A stretch of 64,000 nucleotides of DNA, taken from the NCBI RefSeq assembly GCF_002261215.1, contig NZ_NEVS01000004.1, positions 3,038,001 to 3,102,000 on the forward strand. The letters run 5' to 3'. This document shows positions 9,453-16,971 of this stretch, in pieces. The DNA comes from Bordetella genomosp. 11. Lineage in GTDB: Bacteria; Pseudomonadota; Gammaproteobacteria; Burkholderiales; Burkholderiaceae_B. The notes beneath the pieces were generated by a model, which ran no database searches, was not told where the DNA came from, and worked only from the letters and a program-made list of their open reading frames with translations. Made by a program: the position numbers and the translations under genes. The stretch's first letter is position 1. Each line of letters starts with the position of its first letter.

Positions 9453-9469
9453 CCGGGGTGATTCCCCGG
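9453..9469 (+). other. Small hairpin before the CMD-like gene
   Basis: CCGGGG, loop TGATT, CCCCGG. It lies in the 117-nt gap between the esterase and the next gene, about 12 nt before the strong Shine-Dalgarno sequence. There is no T-run, so it is not a convincing terminator. It may be an RNA processing or stability element. Confidence 0.3.
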
Positions 9470-9494
9470 ATCAATTCAATAAGGAGGTGACACG

Positions 9495-9875
9495 ATGTCC
9501 AGCGAGATGTACAGGAAGGGAATGGAGAAACGTAGGTCGATACTGGGCGATGCCTATGTCAACGCCGCAGTCGACCGGCCGAACCAGTGGAATAAACCGT
9601 TCCAGGAAATGATCACCGAGGCTGTCTGGGGACATGTCTGGTCGCGTCCGGGTCTCGATGACAGAACGCGAAACTTGATCAATGTCGCTTTGATGATCGC
9701 GCTCGACCGTCCCAATGAGTTGCGCCTGTACATCAAGGCGCGGCACAACACGGGCGCAACACTGCAGGAGATCGCCGAAGTCGTACATCACGCCACCGTC
9801 TATTGCGGTGTGCCCGCAGGACTGGAAGCCTTCAAGGAGCTCGAGAAAGCACTCGCGGAGGAGGACGGCCTATGA
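9495..9875 (+). CDS. Carboxymuconolactone decarboxylase family protein
   Basis: A 126-residue single-domain protein with the family core DRTRNLINVALMIAL and HNTGATLQEIAEVVHHA. The redox CxxC of AhpD relatives is absent, so it belongs with the 4-carboxymuconolactone decarboxylase/PcaC-like side of the family, although the real substrate need not be carboxymuconolactone. The ribosome site AAGGAGGTG at 9481-9489 is near-perfect and fixes the start. Its stop overlaps the next SDR start (ATGA). Confidence 0.85.
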   Translation: MSSEMYRKGMEKRRSILGDAYVNAAVDRPNQWNKPFQEMITEAVWGHVWSRPGLDDRTRNLINVALMIALDRPNELRLYIKARHNTGATLQEIAEVVHHATVYCGVPAGLEAFKELEKALAEEDGL

Positions 9876-10723
9876 ACCCCGAAGCGGGACAACACGCCAA
9901 CGAAAGTCGGACCGCACTGATCACGGGCGCCGCGAGTGGTATCGGCAGAGCGCTCGTCCTGGGCCTGCTCGCAGATCAATATCGCATCGTCGCGGTGGAT
10001 CTCGATCGCGATGGCCTTGACCAGCTACGTGTGGCGGCGGGTAGGCAAGCGTCCTCTTTGCATCCAATTGTCGCGGATCTCGCGGACTTCGATCCCGCAG
10101 CCATCGCCCAAACCGCATGCGATCGTTTCGGTCACGTCGATATTCTCATCAACAACGCAGGAGTCGGACAGGCGCAGATCCGGCCCGACTATCACGTCAA
10201 TCCACCGAAATTCTACGAAGTCGGCCCCGAACACTGGAACCGCGCAATAGCCGTGAACGCGACGGCCGTCTTTCTCCTCAGCCGTTCGCTCGTGCCCGGC
10301 ATGACGCAGCGCGGCTGGGGACGCGTCATCAATATCACAACCAGCCTTGGCACCATGCTTAGGGGAGGCTACGCCCCTTACGGCCCCAGCAAGGCATCGG
10401 CGGAGGCGCTCAGCGCCGTCATGGCGGAAGACCTCAAGGAAACCGGTGTAACGGTAAACGTCGTAACGCCGGGCGGCGTGGTGAACACTGCACTGATTCC
10501 CGATCAGGCACCTTTCTCCCGCGACACGCTGGTCCAACCCACGATCATGCTCCCGCCGGTGCGATGGCTGTGTTCACGGGCCTCGGATGGCTTCACCGGC
10601 CAGCGCTACCTCGGAATCAATTGGGACGCTCGAGCGGAACCCGGGATCGTTGCCGGTCAGGCCGGTGCCCCCATTGGTTGGAAATCGATCGCCACGCTCC
10701 CGGTTATTCCTCATAAAGGTTAA
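9872..10723 (+). CDS. Short-chain dehydrogenase/reductase (SDR)
   Basis: 283 residues from the ATG that overlaps the preceding stop. TGAASGIG near residue 19, NNAGVGQ, the serine in ITTSLGT and YGPSK form a complete SDR active site. The protein is some 25 residues longer than a minimal SDR, partly through an insertion after NNAG (about residues 95-112). It is NAD(P)-dependent and probably acts on a ring or side-chain hydroxyl of the operon's substrate. Confidence 0.87.
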   Translation: MNPEAGQHANESRTALITGAASGIGRALVLGLLADQYRIVAVDLDRDGLDQLRVAAGRQASSLHPIVADLADFDPAAIAQTACDRFGHVDILINNAGVGQAQIRPDYHVNPPKFYEVGPEHWNRAIAVNATAVFLLSRSLVPGMTQRGWGRVINITTSLGTMLRGGYAPYGPSKASAEALSAVMAEDLKETGVTVNVVTPGGVVNTALIPDQAPFSRDTLVQPTIMLPPVRWLCSRASDGFTGQRYLGINWDARAEPGIVAGQAGAPIGWKSIATLPVIPHKG

Positions 10724-10726
10724 GAC

Positions 10727-11506
10727 ATGGACTTGAGCCTAAGGTCGAAAGTCGCAATGGTAACCGGCGGTTCCAAAGGAATCGGGCTCGCCTGCGCAGC
10801 CGTTCTGCGTAGCGAAGGTGCCCAGGTTGCAATCGTATCGCGCTCCACCGACAGCCTGGCTCGGGCCGCAGCGCTCCTGGGCGACGATGTGCTTTGCCTT
10901 GCCGCCGACCTGCGCAACGAGAGCGAGGCTGCCCGTGTCGTTGCTGAATGCGAGGGCGCCCTGGGCCCGATCGATGTTTTAGTCAACTGCGCCGGCGCCG
11001 CGAACCGCTGTTCCCCCTTTGAATTGAGTCCCGGCAGATGGAGGGAGGCACTCGATGCGAAGTTCTTCTCCTATATCAATGTCATCGACCCGATCCTCGC
11101 CAGAATGGCCGACCGAGGCACGGGGGTCATTGTCAACGTCATCGGTGCTGGCGGGAAGCGTGCATCGCCCACGCATTTGGCGGGCGGTGCCGCCAATGCC
11201 GCATTGATGTTGGCGACGGCCGGCCTGGCGTCTGCCTACGGCCCGAAGGGCGTACGCGTCGTTGGCATCAATCCGGGAATGGTGGAAACCGACCGTGTTG
11301 GCGAAGGACTCGCTGCGGACGCCGCCCTTCGGGGCAAGGATGTGGCCACGTTGCAAGCGGAACGGATCGCTGCAATTCCGCTCGGTCGGCTGGGCCGACC
11401 GGAAGAAGTCGCGACCTTGGTGGCTTTTCTCGCATCGCCGTTATCCGCCTATATGTCCGGATCCAATATCACGATGGACGGCGCGCTAAGTGCCTTCATC
11501 GTCTAG
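10727..11506 (+). CDS. SDR-fold protein lacking the YxxxK catalytic motif
   Basis: 259 residues. The nucleotide motif TGGSKGIG and NCAGAA are intact, and the C-terminal PEEVATLVAFLASP block is typical of SDRs. Where YxxxK should be, the chain reads THLAGGAANAAL: Tyr is His and Lys is Gly. A subgroup of SDRs keeps a Tyr followed by Gly and Asn here; this one has lost the Tyr as well. It probably binds cofactor but catalyses by another route, or has a structural or regulatory role. It is 3 nt downstream of the previous SDR. Confidence 0.85.
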   Translation: MDLSLRSKVAMVTGGSKGIGLACAAVLRSEGAQVAIVSRSTDSLARAAALLGDDVLCLAADLRNESEAARVVAECEGALGPIDVLVNCAGAANRCSPFELSPGRWREALDAKFFSYINVIDPILARMADRGTGVIVNVIGAGGKRASPTHLAGGAANAALMLATAGLASAYGPKGVRVVGINPGMVETDRVGEGLAADAALRGKDVATLQAERIAAIPLGRLGRPEEVATLVAFLASPLSAYMSGSNITMDGALSAFIV

Positions 11507-11516
11507 GAAACACCGC

Positions 11517-12113
11517 ATGAACTGCGAAATGATATCCCTCGCTTTTCCACCCGGGGCGCTGAAGGCTGCCATGCCGGATGTGCGGTCCGCGACTAAGGAA
11601 GACCCCCATCTCCGCGGCATATTCACGACCGACTTCGGCAACATCAACGAAGTGAAGTTGCTGCGGATCCTGGATGGCGCGACCGATCCGGAGGCGGACC
11701 CACAAGACCCGCGCCTCATGAAGCGTCTCGGCGACACTGGTGCCACGCTCAGCGCCGATCGCTACAGGCTGGCGCCATTCAGCCCGATCCCGCTGCCTGA
11801 CGTCCACGGCAATGTATATGAGCTGCGCGAATACGTTGTCCAGGCAGGAAAGCTGGATGAAGTCATCGAGGCGTGGCGTTTGCCCTTCATATGGAGAGCG
11901 CAGCTTTCTACTGCCATCGTGGTGATGCACTCCACATCCGGTAAACAACTCAAGTTTGCGCAGATATGGGCGTACCGGAATTACGCCCATCGCGCACTGG
12001 TAAGGAAGGCGGCAGCGGAAACCGGGCGCTGGCCGCCACCTGGCGGCGCCGACCGATGGCTGAGTCAAACCACCATCGCACTGCTGCCCGACCCGGAATC
12101 GCCATTGCGTTAA
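11517..12113 (+). CDS. NIPSNAP-like protein (putative tandem alpha-beta barrel)
   Basis: 198 residues from the ATG preceded by AGGAAA. The second half contains YELREYVVQAGKLDEVIEAW, which fits the opening strand and helix of the NIPSNAP / dimeric alpha-beta barrel family, followed by a KFAQIWAY strand. The first half may be a diverged copy of the same fold. Such proteins often sit in catabolic operons of Burkholderiales without a defined role. It lies between two SDR genes in the same transcription unit. Confidence 0.6.
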   Translation: MNCEMISLAFPPGALKAAMPDVRSATKEDPHLRGIFTTDFGNINEVKLLRILDGATDPEADPQDPRLMKRLGDTGATLSADRYRLAPFSPIPLPDVHGNVYELREYVVQAGKLDEVIEAWRLPFIWRAQLSTAIVVMHSTSGKQLKFAQIWAYRNYAHRALVRKAAAETGRWPPPGGADRWLSQTTIALLPDPESPLR

Positions 12114-12179
12114 GCGGCCAGTTCGGCGCGCAGCGGCTTCCAGCCGCCATTCATCCAAAAAAAACAGGAGACAAAAGTC

Positions 12180-12962
12180 ATGCGAATGAAGGACAAGGTG
12201 ATTCTGATCACCGGCGGGGCGTCCGGCATAGGCGCCGCCGCCGTAAAGCTATTCTGCAGCGAAGGCGGCCGCGTCGCCGTCGCGGATATCAACGACGATA
12301 GCGGGATGGCTGTCTGCCAGGAGGTCACCGAACACGGCGGCGAGGCGCAGTTCATCTCTTGCGACATGACAGACGAGGGCGCGGTCAAGCAATGCGTAAA
12401 CGAAGTACGTTCCCGCTTCGGCAGATTGGACATTCTTTATAACAACATCGGAGGCTCTACTCCCGCGGATGGGCCGGTGACCTCGGTGGAGCTTGGCGAA
12501 TTCTGGCGCGCGATGCGTCTGGACGTTTTCTCCACGATTCTTGCGTCGCGCCATGCCATCCCATTGATTCACACCTCTGGCGGCGGCGCCATAGTAAACA
12601 CAACTTCCTATACCGCCATGGTGGGCGTGGCTGGCCGCGACTGCTATACGGCTGCAAAAGGAGCCATTATTTCCCTTACCCGTTCGATGGCCGTGGAGTA
12701 TGCCCCGTCGAACATACGAGTCAACGCCGTATCCCCGGGCGCGGTAGACACCGAAAGGCTGCGGAGGTTCCTGGAGAACAATCCGGATCATCCCACGTTC
12801 GACCCCCGCAATCGACATCGACGACCCCAGGTCGCTTCCCACATGATGGGTATTGTCCAACCCGAGGATGTCGCACATGCCGCGTTGTTCCTGGCCTCGG
12901 AAGAAGCGGCTCGCATCACCGGCACCATCCTGTCCGTGGACAGTGGCGCCACGGCTTGGTAA
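12180..12962 (+). CDS. Short-chain dehydrogenase/reductase (SDR)
   Basis: 260 residues, with AGGAG 12 nt before the ATG. TGGASGIG at residues 11-18, NNIGG in place of NNAG, serine-threonine in NTTSYTA and YTAAK indicate an active classical SDR. The C-terminal VDSGATAW is the usual end. It is the fourth SDR of this run and comes directly before the transporter binding protein. Confidence 0.88.
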   Translation: MRMKDKVILITGGASGIGAAAVKLFCSEGGRVAVADINDDSGMAVCQEVTEHGGEAQFISCDMTDEGAVKQCVNEVRSRFGRLDILYNNIGGSTPADGPVTSVELGEFWRAMRLDVFSTILASRHAIPLIHTSGGGAIVNTTSYTAMVGVAGRDCYTAAKGAIISLTRSMAVEYAPSNIRVNAVSPGAVDTERLRRFLENNPDHPTFDPRNRHRRPQVASHMMGIVQPEDVAHAALFLASEEAARITGTILSVDSGATAW

Positions 12963-12973
12963 CGGAGAGACGA

Positions 12974-13948
12974 ATGAAACGACGCAGCCTCTTGGGCATT
13001 GCAATGCTCGGTCTATGCTCGGCCGCCGGTACCGTCCGCGCCGATAGTCCCCAATATCCGGATCGCCCCATCCGCCTTGTGCTCGGCTTTCCACCAGGCG
13101 GATCTTCCGATGTGGTGGCCCGGTTGCTGGCGAAGCATCTGACAGAACAAATGAAGGTGGCGGTGGTCGTGGAGAACAAACCCGGGGCGGGGGCGAGCAT
13201 CGCTGCAATGGAAGTGGCTCGATCCCGGCCGGATGGCTATACGTTGTTGTACGCCACCTCCTCGGTAGTACTGACGCCGTCGCTCCACAAGGTACCGCCC
13301 TTCAACCCGATTACGGATTTTGAAGCGATTTCTCTGGTCGCCACCGCGCCATTGGTTATGGTGGTGAATCCCGCCTTCCCGGCGAAAGATGTAAGCGAGT
13401 TCATCGCTTACGCCAGGAGTCATCGCGGCATGCCCTACGCAACGACGGGCATCGGAATAAACTCCCACCTCGCTGGCGCGCAGTTTGACCGTGCCTTTTC
13501 GCTGGGAATGACGCCGGTTTCGTATCGCGGCGGCGCGCCTGCCATGACGGACGTAGCCGGGGGGCACGTCAGCATGATGTTCAACGTAATCACGGACACC
13601 CTGCCTCAGATCAAGGCTGGAAAAGTACGAGCGCTTGCGGTGCTTTCCGCCACGCGATCGCCGTCTCTTCCGGATGTACCCACGCTTGCGGAAGCGACAT
13701 CCCACGCTGGCCTGGAGGTCGGTGCATGGCATGCCATTCTCGGCCCCAAGGGGATGCCCTCCGACGTCGTCGCCCGGCTTCAACGGGAAATCGGCATCGC
13801 AGTCAATGATCCATCCTTCAAGGCGCGACTCGCCGATCTCGGAAGCGAAAGCTTGCCGGGTGACAGCACTGTGGCTGCCTCATACATGAAGGCGGAATAT
13901 GAAAAATGGGGCAAGCTGATCCACAACCTTAAAATCAGTGCGGACTGA
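12974..13948 (+). CDS. Bug-family (TctC-like) periplasmic solute-binding protein
   Basis: 324 residues; the ATG at 12974 follows GGAGAG. The signal peptide carries a twin-arginine-like start (MKRRSLLG) and ends near VRADS. The mature chain opens with YPDRPIRLVLGFPPGG, the ligand-loop signature of Bug proteins, and later has the PDGYTLLYA segment. It would bind an organic acid for a tripartite tricarboxylate transporter. No TctA/TctB genes are nearby, as is usual for orphan Bug proteins. It closes region 1 and probably reports or delivers the operon's substrate. Confidence 0.93.
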   Translation: MKRRSLLGIAMLGLCSAAGTVRADSPQYPDRPIRLVLGFPPGGSSDVVARLLAKHLTEQMKVAVVVENKPGAGASIAAMEVARSRPDGYTLLYATSSVVLTPSLHKVPPFNPITDFEAISLVATAPLVMVVNPAFPAKDVSEFIAYARSHRGMPYATTGIGINSHLAGAQFDRAFSLGMTPVSYRGGAPAMTDVAGGHVSMMFNVITDTLPQIKAGKVRALAVLSATRSPSLPDVPTLAEATSHAGLEVGAWHAILGPKGMPSDVVARLQREIGIAVNDPSFKARLADLGSESLPGDSTVAASYMKAEYEKWGKLIHNLKISAD

Positions 13949-14206
13949 CTAGGGTTGTCTTGCCACGTGCCCAATCCTGGGCCTGGCGAAGTTGTAGTGG
14001 CGAAGAAGGCGTGCGGACAGCTCCTTAAGGGCTGAGCGGACACTCCGGCTACATGGATCGAGCGGGCGATCCCGCTATCTGCCGCTACAGCGTTTGGGGA
14101 ATGCCGTCTCCATTCGGTCAGGTAGCGGGCAATGGAGTCAGAACAGAGGGGACGTTTTGGGGGCGCATGCTACGATCCCCTCTGACTTAATAGGATGGAG
14201 AGAAGA
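13949..14206 (+). other. Intergenic region with an inverted repeat
   Basis: 258 bases without a convincing gene. The only clear structure is CAGAGGGGA at 14144-14152 facing TCCCCTCTG at 14176-14184, with GTCAGA and TCTGAC extending the similarity outwards. A TACGAT sequence at 14171-14176 could be a -10 for the following small gene. No U-rich terminator for the Bug gene is visible. Confidence 0.5.
14144..14184 (+). repeat. 9-bp perfect inverted repeat upstream of a small orphan gene
   Basis: CAGAGGGGA and TCCCCTCTG are separated by 23 bases, and the flanks (GTCAGA / TCTGAC) also mirror each other apart from a two-base insertion. It lies 22 nt before the ATG of the 80-aa gene and overlaps the best -10 candidate. 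It may be an operator, an mRNA hairpin, or the decayed end of a REP-like or mobile element. Confidence 0.5.
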
Positions 14207-14449
14207 ATGAGCGCACGTGAGATTGATGGTTGGACTGTGTATAGCGGCGCTTTCCAGTCGGGTGAAATCCCCGCAATTGCAGACATCACGACACAGAAAG
14301 AAGGCGAGCCTGATTCGGGCCGATTCTATCGAGTAATCACGGATCAGACGTTCATGCAGCTTAGCGACGCGAAGACCGCCGCTGATGCGGTTGTCGATCG
14401 CATCGAATCCGTCGATGCAAACGGGGTGCCTTACCCGCTGACCTACTAA
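14207..14449 (+). CDS. Small hypothetical protein
   Basis: 80 residues starting at the ATG preceded by GGAGAGAAG; an ATG at 14195 lies inside that ribosome site and is less likely. The chain (MSAREIDGWTVYSGAF to GVPYPLTY) has no signal peptide or membrane segment, is acidic overall and resembles no family I know. It is isolated between two catabolic regions and its codon use looks less GC-biased than that of its neighbours, which may mean it was acquired separately. Confidence 0.55.
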   Translation: MSAREIDGWTVYSGAFQSGEIPAIADITTQKEGEPDSGRFYRVITDQTFMQLSDAKTAADAVVDRIESVDANGVPYPLTY

Positions 14450-14619
14450 GGTCTGGATTTTCCGGACGGCGGTTACTCTGCGCCGGTGTCTTCTTCAGCG
14501 TACCTCTCGTGGTCGCTATCGCGCCGTGACGCTGAGTCGCCAGAACCGCCGTCAGGGCCTGTATATAACCCCGCGCAGCGCGCCGAGGACATCGACCATA
14601 ACGGTCTTGTGCAATCCCG
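14450..14619 (+). other. Intergenic region, no gene seen
   Basis: Between the small gene and the convergent lactonase. It holds a 10-bp inverted repeat, GACGGCGGTT at 14464-14473 and AACCGCCGTC at 14544-14553, 70 bases apart. This is too wide for an ordinary terminator and of unknown meaning. Confidence 0.4.
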
Positions 14620-15807
14620 TCAGATCGGCGCGAAATCGGCCCAGAACAGTTGGTCGTTGCCCACGTCGACTACGTCCTGGCGCATAAACGTCAGGTGGCC
14701 GGTGTCGGCGATATGGAAGGTGACGAAGCCGGCTGCGCATTCGACGATGCGGCCGTCGTCATGCTTATAGCGGCCGGTCTGGCGCAAGGCCGCGACGAGC
14801 GCCTTGCCGTCGGGAGCAAGCGCAAGGCAGCGGGCGTGCAGGCCATTCAGCGCCAAGCGCTGCATTTCCCGCGGCTCGCCGGTCCGGACGTCGAGGTGGA
14901 AGACGACGATGCTGTTTTCTCCGCAAGGCGCTGCGTTGCCTGAGCCATCCGGCACCGGATGCGCGCGGTTGACTACGTAGGCGTATCGGCCGGTGGGGTG
15001 GATCGCGATGGCGCCGCCGAGTTGAGGGCGCCTTATCTTCTCGGGCTTATCCAGCAGACCGACGTCCCAACTGGGTTGCGGCTCGATGAGGCCCTCCCTA
15101 TAACGGAATGCCGCCAGACGATTCTGGCGCTCCAGCACCGCGTACAACATGTGTCCTTGCGGTTGGAAAGCGCAGTTGCGCGGGCCGAAACCGAAGCCGG
15201 CATTCGGCGCGACTACCTGTACGCACGCAAGCGTCTGGCCTTCGTCTCGCAGTACTCGCAACGAACCTGGATTCTCCTCGCTGGCCGTGCTTGCGTCGTC
15301 GCCGCGGCAGGTCAGGAGCAAGTCCGGGCTGCCGGGCATCGGGATGACCTGATGCGGGAAGTGCCCGACTCGTTCCGCACCTTCCGCCAACAGCCGCCAC
15401 GGCGGCACCAGGCCGCCATTATCGTCCAGATCATGGACGGTCACAGCCGCGGGACGGTTATAGGCAAGGGCGACGCGATTGCGCCCCATGTCCACCGACG
15501 CATGCAGCGGGCGGTACGGCAGCGCCACCGGTTCCGCAACGATGTGCATACCGGTATCGCCCAACGACACCTGGACCAGGCAGTGACGGTCCCCTGGGAC
15601 AGCAACGCCGCCATTGCTGCATGCGACGTAAGCGACCGGCCGGCCCGGAGGGAAGCAGGCGTATTGGACGGCAAGCGGGAGCTCCAAGCGGCCCTGCTCG
15701 ACGAACCCCTCGTCACCCAGACGGTAGCGAAAAAGGCTGCGACCTATGGATGCCAACAGAACTGGACCCGCTTCCAGGCCATGACCGACGAGTTGTTCCT
15801 GTCCCAT
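14620..15807 (-). CDS. Lactonase, seven-bladed beta-propeller (Pgl family)
   Basis: 395 residues without an obvious signal peptide. The repeated blade pattern, GPRNCAFQPQGHMLY in mid-chain and AIAIHPTGRYAYVVNR further on, is characteristic of the 6-phosphogluconolactonase/carboxymuconate-cyclase propeller family. It probably opens a lactone to a hydroxy acid, which fits the FMN 2-hydroxyacid oxidase encoded across the IclR gene. It starts 13 nt after the stop of a Bug remnant on the same strand, so it was probably once the second gene of a Bug-lactonase operon that has lost its front. Confidence 0.8.
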   Translation of the reverse strand: MGQEQLVGHGLEAGPVLLASIGRSLFRYRLGDEGFVEQGRLELPLAVQYACFPPGRPVAYVACSNGGVAVPGDRHCLVQVSLGDTGMHIVAEPVALPYRPLHASVDMGRNRVALAYNRPAAVTVHDLDDNGGLVPPWRLLAEGAERVGHFPHQVIPMPGSPDLLLTCRGDDASTASEENPGSLRVLRDEGQTLACVQVVAPNAGFGFGPRNCAFQPQGHMLYAVLERQNRLAAFRYREGLIEPQPSWDVGLLDKPEKIRRPQLGGAIAIHPTGRYAYVVNRAHPVPDGSGNAAPCGENSIVVFHLDVRTGEPREMQRLALNGLHARCLALAPDGKALVAALRQTGRYKHDDGRIVECAAGFVTFHIADTGHLTFMRQDVVDVGNDQLFWADFAPI

Positions 15808-15820
15808 GCACGCTCACCGT

Positions 15821-15980
15821 TCAGTTCAACCGGATACCCGAATCCTGAATGCTACGGTCCCAGACCGGCGTTTCCTTGTGGACTATGTCCCGTAGTTCGT
15901 CGGCATTCTTCAGCACCAGGTCCACGCGCTGTTCGTCGAAATGCCGGACCAACCCAGGATCGCGCAGTGCCTCCCGGGCG
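15821..15980 (-). pseudogene. 3' remnant of a Bug-family binding-protein gene
   Basis: On the minus strand the last ~50 codons before the TGA at 15821 read as a typical Bug C-terminus: REALRDPGLVRHFDEQRVD, then a helix and KETPVWDRSIQDSGIRLN. This matches the closing pattern of the four intact Bug proteins here (for example RPTWAKVIKNAKVSVD). Upstream the similarity stops abruptly and the sequence becomes the IclR gene's promoter region, with no signal peptide or N-domain. I infer a deletion that removed most of the gene. Confidence 0.7.
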
Positions 15981-16074
15981 TCGGATGATGACCGGCTCCC
16001 GTGGCGAACGCAACGCGTTACGGCTGGCGTAACATCGCGCGCTGGAGACAGACAACAGAAAGATGGAGGACCGT

Positions 16075-16878
16075 ATGGCGAAACGCCACGCACCCACCGC
16101 ACCGGCGCAGCCGCCCAGGCAGGCGACTCTTAAAGGACCCGCCGACATCACCCCGCCCCCCGGCCAGGAGCATGTACACGCCGTCGTCCGCGCCATGTCC
16201 CTGCTCAAGGCCTTCGACGGCGGCGATGAAGTGTTCCTCTCCCTGACCGAACTCGCCCGCCGCACGGGTATGCACAAGCCTACCGCGCTGCGGCTGGCGC
16301 GCACTCTGGCGCTGTCCCGCTTCATGGTGCAGCGCGAAGACGGTGCGTGGCGGCTCGGGCCGGCCGCCGGCTGGATAGGCTCCCGCTACCAGGCGCAGTT
16401 CGACGTGGGTTCGGTCATCGAACCCATCCTGCGCAAGCTCTCCCTGGAGACGGGCGAGAGCGCCTCGTTCTATGTGCACGAGGGCAATCTGCGCAGTTGC
16501 CTGATGCGCTGCGACGGCCCGAATGCGCGCCCCGACCATCCCCGGTCGGGGGAGCTGCTGCCCCTGGATCTTGGCGCCCCTGGGCGGACCATCCTCGCCG
16601 CGCTGGGCGAGCCGGGCGATCTCTATGAACGCATCCGGCGCCAGGGCTATCACTGGGCGCGCGCCGAGCGCTCCACCGGGGCGGCCGCGGTGGCAGCGGC
16701 GGTGCGAGGCGCGCACGGCACGGTGCTCGGCGCTATCAGCACCTCCGGTCCGGTGGAGCGGTTGACGCCCGCCGTCCTGCGCAAACTGGCGCCCACGACG
16801 GTGGATGCCGCCAAGCGGCTGGGCGTGGCGCTGGGCGCCGTTCCGGCGACCGCCTTGCGAGCGACCTGGCATCCCTGA
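16075..16878 (+). CDS. IclR-family transcriptional regulator
   Basis: 267 residues from the ATG with GGAGGA 4 nt upstream. A proline-rich N-terminal tail (about 30 residues) precedes the winged helix, with LTELARRTGMHKPTALRLAR as the recognition region (about residues 60-80). The effector domain carries GAPGRTILAALGEP and the usual IclR C-terminal fold. It sits divergent from the Bug remnant/lactonase and 93 nt before the 2-hydroxyacid oxidase gene, so it probably controls one or both. Confidence 0.9.
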   Translation: MAKRHAPTAPAQPPRQATLKGPADITPPPGQEHVHAVVRAMSLLKAFDGGDEVFLSLTELARRTGMHKPTALRLARTLALSRFMVQREDGAWRLGPAAGWIGSRYQAQFDVGSVIEPILRKLSLETGESASFYVHEGNLRSCLMRCDGPNARPDHPRSGELLPLDLGAPGRTILAALGEPGDLYERIRRQGYHWARAERSTGAAAVAAAVRGAHGTVLGAISTSGPVERLTPAVLRKLAPTTVDAAKRLGVALGAVPATALRATWHP

Positions 16879-16971
16879 TGTTACGCAGGGCGTAACGAAT
16901 TGCCGGCATGGGCCGGTGTGTTTTCCAATGTGCCCCTTCCTGCAGGGTTGCAGAGGTTATACGAAACGCCC

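Noticed and set aside
13960..14060. A minus-strand stretch reading LLRHYNFARPR, vaguely like the C-terminus of an IS481-type transposase.
   Set aside because: The match is a few residues only, no DDE motifs or terminal repeats are found, and the frame is short.
14959..16032. A 357-codon open frame on the plus strand opposite the lactonase.
   Set aside because: It is antisense to the beta-propeller gene, shows no recognisable domain and runs through the Bug remnant.
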